Counted from the stretch's first letter, positions 17,856-26,586 are shown. The stretch is 57,805 nt of DNA from Streptomyces rochei (GCA_002155895.1 MUMD01000215.1:1-57805), one strand, 5' to 3'. Notes: generated from the sequence alone by a model not told the origin. Numbers and translations: made by a program.

Positions 17856-18563
17856 TCACCGCGGGGCCTCCTGCGAGTCGAGCACCTCGGCCGGGTCCGG
17901 CGCCGCTATGTCCAGCGGCTCGTCGAAGGCGGTGAAGGTCGTGGTGGTGTCGAAGTCGGCGCCCTTGTAGGCCACCCGCAGCAGATGGGGATCGCCCTCC
18001 GTGGCGACGTGGAAGGTGTACGTCCCGCCCCGGCCCCCGCCGTCCCCCGCGTCGGTCACGGTCAGCTCCACGGCCGCCCGGCCGGCGACCCGGGAGGTCT
18101 TGCCCTTCTTCGCCTTGCCGAACGAGGCGAAGGGCCGGGTGCAGGAGGAGAGCCCGTCGCCGGGCCGCGCCGATTCGGCGGGCGTCTTGATCCACAACCG
18201 CTGCTCGCCGGTGACCCCGCCGGGCTTCCGCTGCTCGAGGTAGGCGCGGTCGGGACGGACGTAGTCGGTTTCGCCCAGCCTGATCTGCTCCAGGCTGCCT
18301 CCCTCGGAGAAGGTGGTCCTGCCGCTGCAACGGCTCCGGAGATCGGTCACGAGCCGGCTCGTCACCGTACCGCCCCTGGCGGCGGTGCTGGTGGAGTCGA
18401 TCCGCACCGACTTCAGCGCCCGCATCGTGGCGTTGGCGTCCTCCAGCAGCTCGTCGGCGGACCTCGTCCCCCCGGTGTCGCCGGCGCCGCACCCGGTCGT
18501 CAGGGCACCGGCCAGCAGACAGCCCAGCACCGCCCGCGCCGCGGTCGTGGTCCTGGTCAGCAC
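17856..18563 (-). CDS. Lipoprotein, LolA/LppX-like fold
   Basis: A 235-residue secreted lipoprotein. The signal peptide from VLTRTTTAARAVLG ends with lipobox ALTTGC (Cys about 24), then a GDTGG linker. The remainder, with predicted beta-rich segments such as SVRIDSTSTA and TYTFHVATEG, resembles actinobacterial LolA- or LppX-like lipoproteins that carry lipids; this assignment is tentative. The GTG at 18563 is preceded by CGGAGGAAT and gives a proper signal peptide, whereas the open frame upstream does not. It is divergent from the phosphatase gene and convergent with the HATPase gene. Confidence 0.78.
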   Translation of the reverse strand: MLTRTTTAARAVLGCLLAGALTTGCGAGDTGGTRSADELLEDANATMRALKSVRIDSTSTAARGGTVTSRLVTDLRSRCSGRTTFSEGGSLEQIRLGETDYVRPDRAYLEQRKPGGVTGEQRLWIKTPAESARPGDGLSSCTRPFASFGKAKKGKTSRVAGRAAVELTVTDAGDGGGRGGTYTFHVATEGDPHLLRVAYKGADFDTTTTFTAFDEPLDIAAPDPAEVLDSQEAPR

Positions 18564-18685
18564 ACATTCCTCCGAAGTACACGATCGGCACGCGGAGCCT
18601 ATCCGATCTCCCTCCTTCGGCCCTCCGGGGCGGTTCGCCGGCGGCCGGTGGGGGAACCTGGCCGGATGGACGGCATCGGAAGGCT

Positions 18686-20593
18686 GTGAGGGTCGTGGCG
18701 TCACGCTGGGCGGGCCACCGGGAGGGCGAGGGGCGACGGCCGGACGAGGCGGACGGCGCTCCCGAGCCCGGTTTCGCCCGCGCCGTGCTGGAGGCCCTGG
18801 GCGCCGGTGTCCTCACCCTCGACCCCTCCGGCCGCATCACCTCCGTGAACCCGTGGGCCGAGGAGCTGCTGGGCCGGCGGGCCCGGGACATGGTCGGGCA
18901 GGACGCACACGACCTGCTGCACCGGTACGCCGACGGCAGCCCCGTGCCGCGCGAGCGCTGCTCCCTGCGCAACCCCCTGTACGGGACGGCGGCGGCCGAG
19001 GAGGGCAGCGAGGAGTACTTCCTGCGGGCGGACGGCACCGCCGTACCGATCATCTGGGCGACCACACCGCTGGTCAGGGACGGCCGGCGGGACGGGCTGG
19101 TGCTCGTCTTCCACGACTTCAGCCTGCACCGCAGCGCCGCCCAGGAGGCCGAGGAACGCACCGCCGCCCTGGAGGCGTTCTCCACCCAGCTGCATCTGGT
19201 GGCCGAGATCTCCACGGTCCTCGTCCCCACCGAGCGCACCTCCGTCATCCTGCGCCGTCTCCTGCGGCTGCTGGTGCCGGAACTGGGCCAGTGGGCCGCG
19301 GCCGACGTCCACCGGGGCGGGGCGGAACAGGTGGAACGGGTCGCCGTGCGCAGCAGTACGCACCCGCACCGGGCCGGACGGCTGAGGGGGCCGGTCACCC
19401 CGCTGCCGGACCCGGCCCGCGCGGCGCTGAACCGGCTCCTCACCGGCGACCGCCCCGTCCCGCTGAGCGCCGAGGAGGTGCTGAGCGACCCGCACCACCC
19501 GCTCGCCGCCACGCACCGCGTCCTGTTCGAACGCCTCGGCGGTCACTCCGCCGTCGTCGTCCCGCTCCGCACCCGGCAGCGGTCGTACGGGACGCTGACC
19601 GTCGCCCGCGCGGGGACCCACCCCGCCCACACCGAGGCGGAGATCGCCCTGCTGGCCGACATCGGCCGCCGCGTCGCACTGGTCCTCGACAACGCCCGGC
19701 TCTACCACGAGCAGCAGAACGTCGCCGTGACCATGCAGCGCCAGCTCCTGACACCCCTCCCGCAGGTCGACCACGTGCGCATGGCGGCCCGCTACCGGCC
19801 GGCCGAGAGCGCGATGGAGGTCGGCGGCGACTGGTACGACGCCTTCCTGCTCGCCGACGGCGTCATGGCCCTGGTCATCGGGGACGTGGTCGGCCACGAC
19901 CTCCAGGCCGCCGCCCACATGGCCGAGGTGCGCAACATGCTGCGCGCGCTGGCCTGGGACCACATGGAGCCGCCCAGCGTCATCATGCGGCGCCTGGACG
20001 AGGCGGTGACCAACACCAGTGACGCCCCCATGGCCACGCTCGTCTTCGCACGCATCGAGGGCCCCGAGGGGGGACCCTGGAACTTCCACTGGGTCAACGC
20101 CGGCCACCCCCCGCCCCTGGTGGTCGGCCCGGACGGCGCGACGCGTTTCCTGGAGGCGGGGCACGGCCCGCTGATCGGCATGAGCGCCACCCTGCGCCTC
20201 GGCCTGGACTGGCCCGACGCGACCGAGGAACTGCCGCCGGAGAGCATCCTCCTGCTCTACACCGACGGCCTCGTGGAGAGCCGCGACCGCCCCATCGACG
20301 CCGGCATGGCCAAGCTCCGCCACCACGCCGGCGTCCTGGCCCGCCGTCCGGAGGCGGAGAACGTCGACGTGTTCTGCGACGAACTGCTCGCCCGGATCGA
20401 ACCGCGCGGTGACGACGTCGCCCTGCTCGCCCTGCGTCTGCCGGCCGCGGGCGTCGGCGCACCCGGCGACACCTCGCCGCCGCCACCGCCCCAGTCCACG
20501 CACAGCGAGGCGGCCCCGGACCGGGCCGCGCCCGGCTCCCTCCGCCAGGACCCCGAGGTGCTCGACCCCACGCACACCGACCCGGGCGAGTAG
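18686..20593 (+). CDS. PAS-GAF-PP2C (SpoIIE-type) protein phosphatase
   Basis: A 635-residue signalling protein. A PAS domain covers about residues 30-150 (GVLTLDPSGRITSVNPWAEE), a GAF domain about 180-345 and a SpoIIE/PP2C phosphatase about 370-590. Metal-binding motifs are intact: MEVGGDWYDAF, VIGDVVGHD, MATLVFA, VNAGHPPP, LYTDGLVE and GDDVALLALR. The C-terminus is a disordered Pro/Ser-rich tail. It should dephosphorylate phospho-Ser on STAS-domain anti-anti-sigma factors in response to a signal read by PAS/GAF. The GTG start has GGAAGG close upstream. Confidence 0.88.
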   Translation: MRVVASRWAGHREGEGRRPDEADGAPEPGFARAVLEALGAGVLTLDPSGRITSVNPWAEELLGRRARDMVGQDAHDLLHRYADGSPVPRERCSLRNPLYGTAAAEEGSEEYFLRADGTAVPIIWATTPLVRDGRRDGLVLVFHDFSLHRSAAQEAEERTAALEAFSTQLHLVAEISTVLVPTERTSVILRRLLRLLVPELGQWAAADVHRGGAEQVERVAVRSSTHPHRAGRLRGPVTPLPDPARAALNRLLTGDRPVPLSAEEVLSDPHHPLAATHRVLFERLGGHSAVVVPLRTRQRSYGTLTVARAGTHPAHTEAEIALLADIGRRVALVLDNARLYHEQQNVAVTMQRQLLTPLPQVDHVRMAARYRPAESAMEVGGDWYDAFLLADGVMALVIGDVVGHDLQAAAHMAEVRNMLRALAWDHMEPPSVIMRRLDEAVTNTSDAPMATLVFARIEGPEGGPWNFHWVNAGHPPPLVVGPDGATRFLEAGHGPLIGMSATLRLGLDWPDATEELPPESILLLYTDGLVESRDRPIDAGMAKLRHHAGVLARRPEAENVDVFCDELLARIEPRGDDVALLALRLPAAGVGAPGDTSPPPPPQSTHSEAAPDRAAPGSLRQDPEVLDPTHTDPGE

Positions 20594-20779
20594 CCGCCGT
20601 CACCCGCCGTCACCCGACGGACCGTCGGCGGTTCCACCGCCGGATGCCCCGTCACGTCACCCGCCTGAGCGCCTTGAGTGGTGCCGCCCGCGGTCCGGCC
20701 TGACGGTAATTCACGTCGGGACCGGGTCACCTCAGCTGACGAAGCACCAGCTGCCCGGTCGTGACGGAAGGAACCTCAG

Positions 20780-21211
20780 ATGCGTTCTGCTCGTACGCTC
20801 CTGACCACCGCGGCGGTCTCCGCCGTCCTCGTCCTCGGCGCACCGGGCGCCTACGCGGCGACCGCCGGCGACTGGGAGCACGAAGACTCTTCCTACAGCA
20901 AGGAGCACGACAACGGAGGCAAGCACGACGAGCCGCGTGGCGGAATGCACACCGGCGGCGGTGCGCTCACGGCGGTGAACGAGGGCGACTGGGACGGCGG
21001 CGGCTCCAAGGAGGGCTCGGGGACCTACAAGCAGGACGAGGGCGAGAAGTCCTGGGGCGGCGAGCACGAGAAGCCGCGCGGCGGGATGCACACCGGCGGT
21101 GGCGGGCTGGACACGCCGACCACGACCGCGGGCGGTCTGGCCGTCCTGGCCGTCGCCGGAACGGGTCTGTACGCCCTCCGGCGCAGGAAGTCGGCCGGCG
21201 CGGTGGCGTGA
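20780..21211 (+). CDS. Secreted repeat protein with sortase-like C-terminal anchor
   Basis: A 143-residue protein with a Sec signal peptide (1-27, ending AYAA), two diverged repeats (about 30-66 and 69-113) each opening with GDW and closing with H(D/E)xPRGGMHTGGG, then LDTPTT (110-115), a hydrophobic stretch (GGLAVLAVAGTGLYAL) and a basic end RRRK. This is the three-part layout of a cell-wall sorting signal but without LPxTG or LAxTG. A GGAAGGAACC site precedes the ATG. The next gene, 118 bases downstream, is a class F sortase, making this its likely substrate (inference). Homology not otherwise recognised. Confidence 0.75.
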   Translation: MRSARTLLTTAAVSAVLVLGAPGAYAATAGDWEHEDSSYSKEHDNGGKHDEPRGGMHTGGGALTAVNEGDWDGGGSKEGSGTYKQDEGEKSWGGEHEKPRGGMHTGGGGLDTPTTTAGGLAVLAVAGTGLYALRRRKSAGAVA

Positions 21212-21329
21212 GCCGTGCCGGGCGAGATAGCAGTCGGGCCGCCACCAGGAGACCGCGTGGCGGCCCGGCTCGCTTCCCACCCGCTCCTCCTCCGTCCGCT
21301 GCCGCCGTACCCGAACGAGGTGGTCCTCG

Positions 21330-22007
21330 ATGGCACTTCCCCCCTCTCCACCCGCCGGCGACGATCACGCGCCGTCCGCACAGGGGTCCCGCTCCGGCAT
21401 GACGCTGCTGTGCGCCGTGGCCCTCCTCGTCCTGGCGGTGAGCCTGGTCGGCGGCAACGACACGTCGTCCGACTCCGCACGTCCGCCCCTGGCCCCGCAG
21501 CCCGGCGCGTCGGCCCCGTCGGCGCCGGCCGCCGCGGACGCCGCCGGGACGGACCTGCCCCGGTCGAAGCCGGTGCGCCTGCTGATCCCGGAGATCTCCG
21601 TCGACGCCCCCTTCACCGACCTCGCCATCGGCGAGAACGGACAGCTCCAAGCGCCGCCGCCCGACGACACCAACCTCGTCGGCTGGTATGCCAAGGGCGC
21701 CTCCCCGGGCGAGACGGGAACCTCGATCATCGCGGGGCACGTGGACACCAAGACGTCCGCGGCCGTCTTCGCCCGCCTCGCCCAGCTCGACGAGGGCGAC
21801 GTCTTCCACGTGCGGCGGGCGGACGGACGCACGGCGTCCTTCGAGGTCGACGACGTGGAGACCTTCGACAAGGACGACTTCCCCAGCAAGCGCGTCTACG
21901 GCGACACCGACCGGGCCGAGGTGCGGCTCATCACCTGTGCGGGCGACTACGACCGCAAGGCCAAGGACTACACCGACAACCTCGTGGTCTTCGCCCACCT
22001 CACCTGA
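21330..22007 (+). CDS. Class F sortase
   Basis: A 225-residue membrane-anchored cysteine transpeptidase. One N-terminal transmembrane helix (about residues 24-42, MTLLCAVALLVLAVSLVGG) is followed by a Pro/Ala-rich linker and the sortase beta-barrel. Catalytic residues are His in SIIAGHVDTKT, Cys in LITCAGDYD and the later Arg/Asn region (DNLVVFAHL). Class F sortases are widespread in actinobacteria, but their substrates are poorly known. A GAGGTGG site precedes the ATG. It follows the repeat surface protein in the same direction and probably anchors it. Confidence 0.87.
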   Translation: MALPPSPPAGDDHAPSAQGSRSGMTLLCAVALLVLAVSLVGGNDTSSDSARPPLAPQPGASAPSAPAAADAAGTDLPRSKPVRLLIPEISVDAPFTDLAIGENGQLQAPPPDDTNLVGWYAKGASPGETGTSIIAGHVDTKTSAAVFARLAQLDEGDVFHVRRADGRTASFEVDDVETFDKDDFPSKRVYGDTDRAEVRLITCAGDYDRKAKDYTDNLVVFAHLT

Positions 22008-22174
22008 GCCGGGCGCCGGCGTCCGGCCGGTCACCCGCGCAGTGCACACGAGTCGCGCGCCACCGGGGGCGGGCACAGGATCGAGGCACGCCGGCGCGGC
22101 GCCACCGCGGCCGACCCTCCCGTTCCCCCCCCCGCGAAGGACCCGCAAGGACCCGCGAAGGAGATGTGCGCAGG

Positions 22175-23335
22175 ATGACCACCACGCCCACCCCTGCTTC
22201 CGAACCACTGACGCGACAGCTGTCGCACCACGTCTCCCAGACCGTCTTCGACGGCTCCCGCCTGCGGGTCGTCCTGCTGGTCGAGGTCTACGACGGGGCC
22301 CAGCAGCAGTTCCTCGAGACCTACGAGCAACTGCGCAGCCACGTCGAGTCCGTGCCCGGGCACCTCGGCGAGCAACTGTGCCAGTCCATCGAGAACCCCT
22401 CGCAGTGGCTGATCACCAGCGAATGGGAGAGCGCCCCGCCGTTCCTGAACTGGGTGAGCAGCGAGGAGCACGTGCGGATGGTGAAGCCGCTGCACAGCTG
22501 CGTCCGGGACACCCGGTCGCTGCGCTTCCACGTGGTCCGCGAGACGGCGCACCCGGCGGCAGGCACCGGCTCCGCCCCCCGGGGCGGGCTCCAGACGTCA
22601 CCGCGGATCGGGGACGGGGTCATCCGGCACGCGCTCACCTTCACCGTGAAGCCGGGCACCGAGGACACGGTCGCCGAGATCCTCGCCGACTACGCCTCGC
22701 CCGAGCCGCGCGTGGACGACACCACGCGGCTGTGCCGCACCTCGCTCTTCCTGCACGGCAACCGGGTGGTGCGGGCCATCGAGGTCCGCGGCGACCTGCT
22801 CGCGGCGCTGCGGCACGTGGCCGAACAGCCCGAGGTGCGGGCCGTCGAGGAGGCGATCAACCCGTACCTGGAGCAGGACCGCGACCTCGGTGACCCGGAA
22901 TCGGCCCGGGTGTTCTACACCCGGGCGGCACTGCCCGCCGTGCACCACGTCACGGCGGGGGAGCAGGACCCGGCGGCGCGGCGGCACGCGCTGTCGTACC
23001 CGGCCCGGCCGGGCTGCGGCATGCGGCTGGCCCAGCTGCTGGCCGAGGGCGACGCGGCGGCGGCGGACGACCCGCGCAGCCCGGTCCTGTGCAGCACCGT
23101 CTTCCAGCGGGACGACGTCGTGGTGCGGCTGGTCGACGTACGGGGCGATCTCGACGACGGCGATCCGGCGGTGGCCCTCGGTCTCGCCGACGCCGGCCGG
23201 GTGGCCGAGCTGACCACGCTGCTGGACGGAGCGGCCGAGGAGGACGACCCGGCACTCGCCGGCGGCGAACTCCTCCGGGCGCTGGAAGGGGCCCGCATGG
23301 ACCTCGTCACCGACCGTCGCGCGCCCGGCGCCTGA
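22175..23335 (+). CDS. SchA/CurD-type protein with N-terminal monooxygenase-like (ABM) domain
   Basis: A 386-residue three-part protein. Residues about 25-115 form a ferredoxin-like antibiotic-biosynthesis-monooxygenase-type domain (LRVVLLVEVYDG through EEHVRMVKPLH). Two SchA/CurD-like domains follow, about 150-270 (RHALTFTVKPGTED, ending NPYLEQ) and 275-375 (RRHALSYPARPG). SchA/CurD proteins occur in type II polyketide spore-pigment clusters (whiE, sch, cur), where they are thought to assist tailoring. No ketosynthase, acyl carrier or cyclase gene lies in the window. An in-frame GTG at 22166, next to GAAGGAG, is an alternative start. Confidence 0.75.
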   Translation: MTTTPTPASEPLTRQLSHHVSQTVFDGSRLRVVLLVEVYDGAQQQFLETYEQLRSHVESVPGHLGEQLCQSIENPSQWLITSEWESAPPFLNWVSSEEHVRMVKPLHSCVRDTRSLRFHVVRETAHPAAGTGSAPRGGLQTSPRIGDGVIRHALTFTVKPGTEDTVAEILADYASPEPRVDDTTRLCRTSLFLHGNRVVRAIEVRGDLLAALRHVAEQPEVRAVEEAINPYLEQDRDLGDPESARVFYTRAALPAVHHVTAGEQDPAARRHALSYPARPGCGMRLAQLLAEGDAAAADDPRSPVLCSTVFQRDDVVVRLVDVRGDLDDGDPAVALGLADAGRVAELTTLLDGAAEEDDPALAGGELLRALEGARMDLVTDRRAPGA

Positions 23336-23349
23336 CCCGCGCTCCCACG

Positions 23350-23394
23350 GAAGCGGCCGCCGGTACGCGTCGCACGCGTACCGGCGGCCGCTTC
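23350..23394. terminator. Very long perfect hairpin between convergent genes
   Basis: Perfect 21-bp inverted repeat (23350-23370 pairing with 23374-23394) around a three-base CGC loop, between the stop codons of the SchA/CurD gene and the O-methyltransferase gene. It contains NotI-like GCGGCCGC and MluI-like ACGCGT sequences. A bidirectional terminator. Confidence 0.85.
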
Positions 23395-23412
23395 GCCGCG
23401 TTCTCCCTCAGG

Positions 23413-24441
23413 TCACTCGGGCACCCTGCAGTCGAACGCGTGCAGATAGGGGTTGACCGGGCGGATGTCCTCGATGGTGAGGCCCGCCTCGGTCAGCCGG
23501 CCCACCATGCTGTCGGTGGTGTGCTTGGCGCCGCCGACGTTGAGGAGGAGCAGCAGGTCCATGGCGGTGCTGAACCGCATCGAGGGCGTGTCGTCGACGA
23601 GGTTCTCGATGACGACGACCCGTGCGCCCGGTCCGCCGGCCGCCTTGACGTTGCGCAGGGCGCGGGCGGTGCTGTCGTCGTCCCACTCCAGGATGTTCTT
23701 GATGATGTACACATCGGCCCGGACGGGGATCTCCTCGCGGCAGTCGCCCGGCACGATCCGTACCCGGTCCGCGAGCGAACCGCCCTCGCGCAGCCGGGGA
23801 TCGGCGTTCTCCACGACGCGGGGCAGGTCGAGGAGGGTGCCCCGCATCGCCGGGTACTTCTCCAGCAGACTCGCCACCACGTGGCCCTGTCCGCCGCCGA
23901 TGTCGGCGACCGACGTGCTTCCCGACAGGTCGAGGAGGGCGGCCACGTCCTGCGCCGACTGCCGGCTGGACGTGGTCATGGCCCGGTTGAAGACCTCGGC
24001 CGACTCGGGGGCGTCCTCGTTGAGGTAGGTGAAGAACTCCTTGCCGTACAGGCCCTCGACGACGTTGGAGCCGGTGCGGACCGCCTCGTCGAGCAGGGGC
24101 CAGGCGTCCCAGGTCCACGGTTCGGTGCACCACAGGGCGATGTAGCGCAGGCTGTGCGGGTCGTCCTCGCGCAGCAGCAGTGACATGTCGGTGTGGGCGA
24201 ACGTGCCGTCCTTGTGCTCGGCGAAGACGCCGTAGCAGGTCAGGGCGCGCAGCAGCCGGCGCAGCGGGCGCGGTTCGGTCTTCACCGCCGCCGCGAGGTC
24301 CTCCACGGCCATCGGTGAGTCGCCGAGGGCGTCGGCCACGCCGAGCCGGGCGGCGGCGCGGAGGGCGGCGGCACATGCCGCCCCGAACACGAGCTCCCGC
24401 AGCCGCATGGGCGGGGGCGGGGCGGTCTGTGCGGTCGTCAT
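23413..24441 (-). CDS. O-methyltransferase (plant/polyketide type, PF00891)
   Basis: A 342-residue SAM-dependent methyltransferase of the dimeric hydroxyneurosporene/aromatic-polyketide type. The N-terminal dimerisation winged helix (MRLRELVFGAACAAALRAAA, then LGVADALGDS) occupies residues 1-100. The catalytic domain has VADIGGGQGHVVASLL (SAM loop) and DVYIIKNILEWDDD, where His is often found before the Trp region. It probably O-methylates a phenolic or polyketide substrate. The start at ATG 24441 has GGAAGGA upstream; a GTG nine codons earlier is possible. It is convergent with the SchA/CurD gene. Confidence 0.83.
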   Translation of the reverse strand: MTTAQTAPPPPMRLRELVFGAACAAALRAAARLGVADALGDSPMAVEDLAAAVKTEPRPLRRLLRALTCYGVFAEHKDGTFAHTDMSLLLREDDPHSLRYIALWCTEPWTWDAWPLLDEAVRTGSNVVEGLYGKEFFTYLNEDAPESAEVFNRAMTTSSRQSAQDVAALLDLSGSTSVADIGGGQGHVVASLLEKYPAMRGTLLDLPRVVENADPRLREGGSLADRVRIVPGDCREEIPVRADVYIIKNILEWDDDSTARALRNVKAAGGPGARVVVIENLVDDTPSMRFSTAMDLLLLLNVGGAKHTTDSMVGRLTEAGLTIEDIRPVNPYLHAFDCRVPE

Positions 24442-24496
24442 GTGCCGCGTCCTTCCTTCTTCTTCCACTACTACGGGGGTGACGGGGGCCGACCGG

Positions 24497-25570
24497 TCAG
24501 CACAGTCCCGCGGGCTTGGAGGCGCCGCAGGTGTTGCCGGTGAAGGTGTTGCTCTTGGCGGTGTCGCCGGTCCCGGCGTTGACCAGGTCGGCGGGGGAGT
24601 TGTCGCGCAGCCGGTTGCCGTTGACCTCGTTGCTCGCGTTGGGGGTGCCCACCATGCTCGCGGCCAGGACGATGCCGCCCGACATCGACGACTTCCCGGC
24701 GTTGCCCTCGACCGTGTTGTCGGCGACCAGGACCTTCTCGACGCCGGTCAGGACGATGCCGGAACCCTGGAGGGCCTCCAGCCGGTCGGTCTTCGGGCAG
24801 GACTTGTTGTTGCGCACGACGCGGTTGTCGCGCACGACCAGGTCGCCGGCCTTGGGCTTGTTCTCGTCGCCGACGACGAACACGCCCGCGCAGTTGCCGG
24901 TGATGTGGTTGTCCGCGACGGCGAGGTTGCGCAGCCGCCGGACGGTGACGCCGATCCGGTTGCCCTCGAGCCGGTTGTGGGCGACCTCCGTGCCCTCGGT
25001 GTCCGCGGCGCCCTCCTCGGCCTTGATGCTGTTGGCGAGGAAGATGCCGGCGTCACCGTTGTCGCGGGCGGTGTTGTCGCGGAAGGTGCCGTGGATCGAC
25101 CGCTCCTGGGCGATGCCCCAGACCCCGTTCTTCACGGCCGTCACGTTCCGCACGGTCAGACCGTCGGTGGCCATGGAGAACACGCCGGTGCGCGTGAAGC
25201 CGGTCACCGTCAGGTCGGCGACGGTGACGCCCTTGACGTTCTCGTCCTTCGTGCCGATCACGCAGATGCCGTTGCCGCCCTCGGCGCAGGTGTTGTCCGC
25301 GGTGGCCTTCACCGTGCCCGGCTTGATGACCGTGTTGCGGCCCATGCCGCGCAGGGTGAGCCCGGGCGTGCTCACCTTGACGCTCTCGCGGTAGGTCCCC
25401 GGGGTGACGAGGACGGTGTCGCCGGACTCGGCGGCGTCGACCGCCTTCTGGATCGATTCGCCGGGGTGGACGACGTGGATCATGTGGCCGGCGGAGGCCG
25501 GAGCCGCGCCGAGCCCCGTTCCGATCATCGCTGCGGTGCACACCAGGTACACGACATGGCATTTCTTCAT
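24497..25570 (-). CDS. Secreted right-handed beta-helix (NosD/pectin-lyase-like) repeat protein
   Basis: A 357-residue exported protein. The signal peptide is MKKCHVVYLVCTAAMIG with cleavage near APASAG. The PbH1 repeats of a parallel beta-helix follow, visible as recurring N-rich turns (VRNVTAVKNGVWGI, VADNHITGNCAGV, VRDNRVVRNN, VADNTVEGNAG). The first half begins VVHPGESIQKAVDAAESGDTVLVTPGTYRES, the standard pectin-lyase-like entry turn. Such proteins bind or cleave polysaccharides; no catalytic residues are obvious, so no enzyme activity is claimed. The ATG at 25570 gives a clean signal peptide; the ORF opens 11 codons earlier. Confidence 0.82.
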   Translation of the reverse strand: MKKCHVVYLVCTAAMIGTGLGAAPASAGHMIHVVHPGESIQKAVDAAESGDTVLVTPGTYRESVKVSTPGLTLRGMGRNTVIKPGTVKATADNTCAEGGNGICVIGTKDENVKGVTVADLTVTGFTRTGVFSMATDGLTVRNVTAVKNGVWGIAQERSIHGTFRDNTARDNGDAGIFLANSIKAEEGAADTEGTEVAHNRLEGNRIGVTVRRLRNLAVADNHITGNCAGVFVVGDENKPKAGDLVVRDNRVVRNNKSCPKTDRLEALQGSGIVLTGVEKVLVADNTVEGNAGKSSMSGGIVLAASMVGTPNASNEVNGNRLRDNSPADLVNAGTGDTAKSNTFTGNTCGASKPAGLC

Positions 25571-25714
25571 ATTCCGCACGTTATGCCCCGAAGAATCCCG
25601 CACCGTTCGGATAAGCCATCCGACGGCGTGTCATGAACCGACGGTGAACGCGCGGTTCTTGGGCAGACGGGCGTCAGTGATCTTCATGTCCCCGGCAAGG
25701 AAGGGAACACCGAC

Positions 25715-26512
25715 GTGACCGTGCCCGTGCGACATCCCCGCCGGCAGCGCTCCGGGCGCCGCTTCGACCTCCGGGCGACGGCCCTGTTCTTCGGGTTCGC
25801 CGCCGTCGGTCTGTGCGTCGCGGGGTGGATCGTCAGGACGGCCCTCGACGTCGCCGAGCGGCGTCCCGCCTGGGCCTTCGTCCTGGTGCTGGTGGCCGTC
25901 GCGGCCGTCGTCCTGGGGCGGCGGGGGCGCTCGCGGCTCTCCGTCCTGGGCCTGGCGCGCCGCACCACCGGCGCGCTGGAGGAGGGCGCGGCGACGGCCC
26001 TCGACGCCCTGGAGGCCACCCGGACGGTGGCGCCCGCGGTCCCGGCGCCACTCGTCCCCGAACCCACCGCCGCGACGGTCGACCTCCACGCGGTCCTGGA
26101 TCCCGACGAGTTCGAGCAGGCGATAGCCGGCCTCTGCCTGCGGGACGGCTGTGCCGAGGCGCAGGTGGTCGGCGGTGCGGGGGACCTCGGCGCGGACGTG
26201 ATAGCGGTGGCCCCCGACGGCCGCCGCCTGGTCATCCAGTGCAAGCGCTACGCCGAGGACAACAAGGTCGGCTCCGAGGACCTGCAGCGCTTCGGCGGCA
26301 CCTGTTTCACCGTCCACGAGGCCGACGTCGCGGTGGTCGTCACCACCAGCGGCTTCACCCGGCCGGCCGCCGAGTACGCAGAGCAGTGCGGCATAGTCTG
26401 CGTGGACGCGGACCGGCTGCGGGAGTGGAACGGGGGCCGGGGGCCCGCGCCCTGGGCGCTCGTGCCCGGCCCGGCCGGGGAGACCGGCCCCGTCGACGAG
26501 GCCCTGGGGTGA
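25715..26512 (+). CDS. Membrane-anchored Mrr-like restriction endonuclease-fold protein
   Basis: A 265-residue protein. Two transmembrane helices near the N-terminus (about residues 20-44, LRATALFFGFAAVGLCVAGW, and 52-68, AWAFVLVLVAVAAVVLG) precede a linker and an Mrr-type PD-(D/E)xK nuclease domain (about 125-240). The active-site signature GADVIAVAPDG ... LVIQCKRY (D then QxK) is intact. Mrr enzymes cleave methylated DNA; membrane-tethered versions are common in Streptomyces and their role is uncertain. No methyltransferase or other defence gene is adjacent. The GTG start follows AAGGGAA. Divergent from the beta-helix gene. Confidence 0.8.
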   Translation: MTVPVRHPRRQRSGRRFDLRATALFFGFAAVGLCVAGWIVRTALDVAERRPAWAFVLVLVAVAAVVLGRRGRSRLSVLGLARRTTGALEEGAATALDALEATRTVAPAVPAPLVPEPTAATVDLHAVLDPDEFEQAIAGLCLRDGCAEAQVVGGAGDLGADVIAVAPDGRRLVIQCKRYAEDNKVGSEDLQRFGGTCFTVHEADVAVVVTTSGFTRPAAEYAEQCGIVCVDADRLREWNGGRGPAPWALVPGPAGETGPVDEALG

Positions 26513-26586
26513 ACCGCGCCGCCCACCGGACGGCGGTCGGCCGGGGCGAGGGGGTTTCACGCCCGCTCAGTGGCAACCTGGGCGGC

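Noticed and set aside
22120-22170. Short repeats of GACCCGC(G)AAG before the SchA/CurD gene
   Set aside because: Three imperfect copies of about ten bases in purine-rich leader DNA; likely low complexity around the ribosome-binding site.
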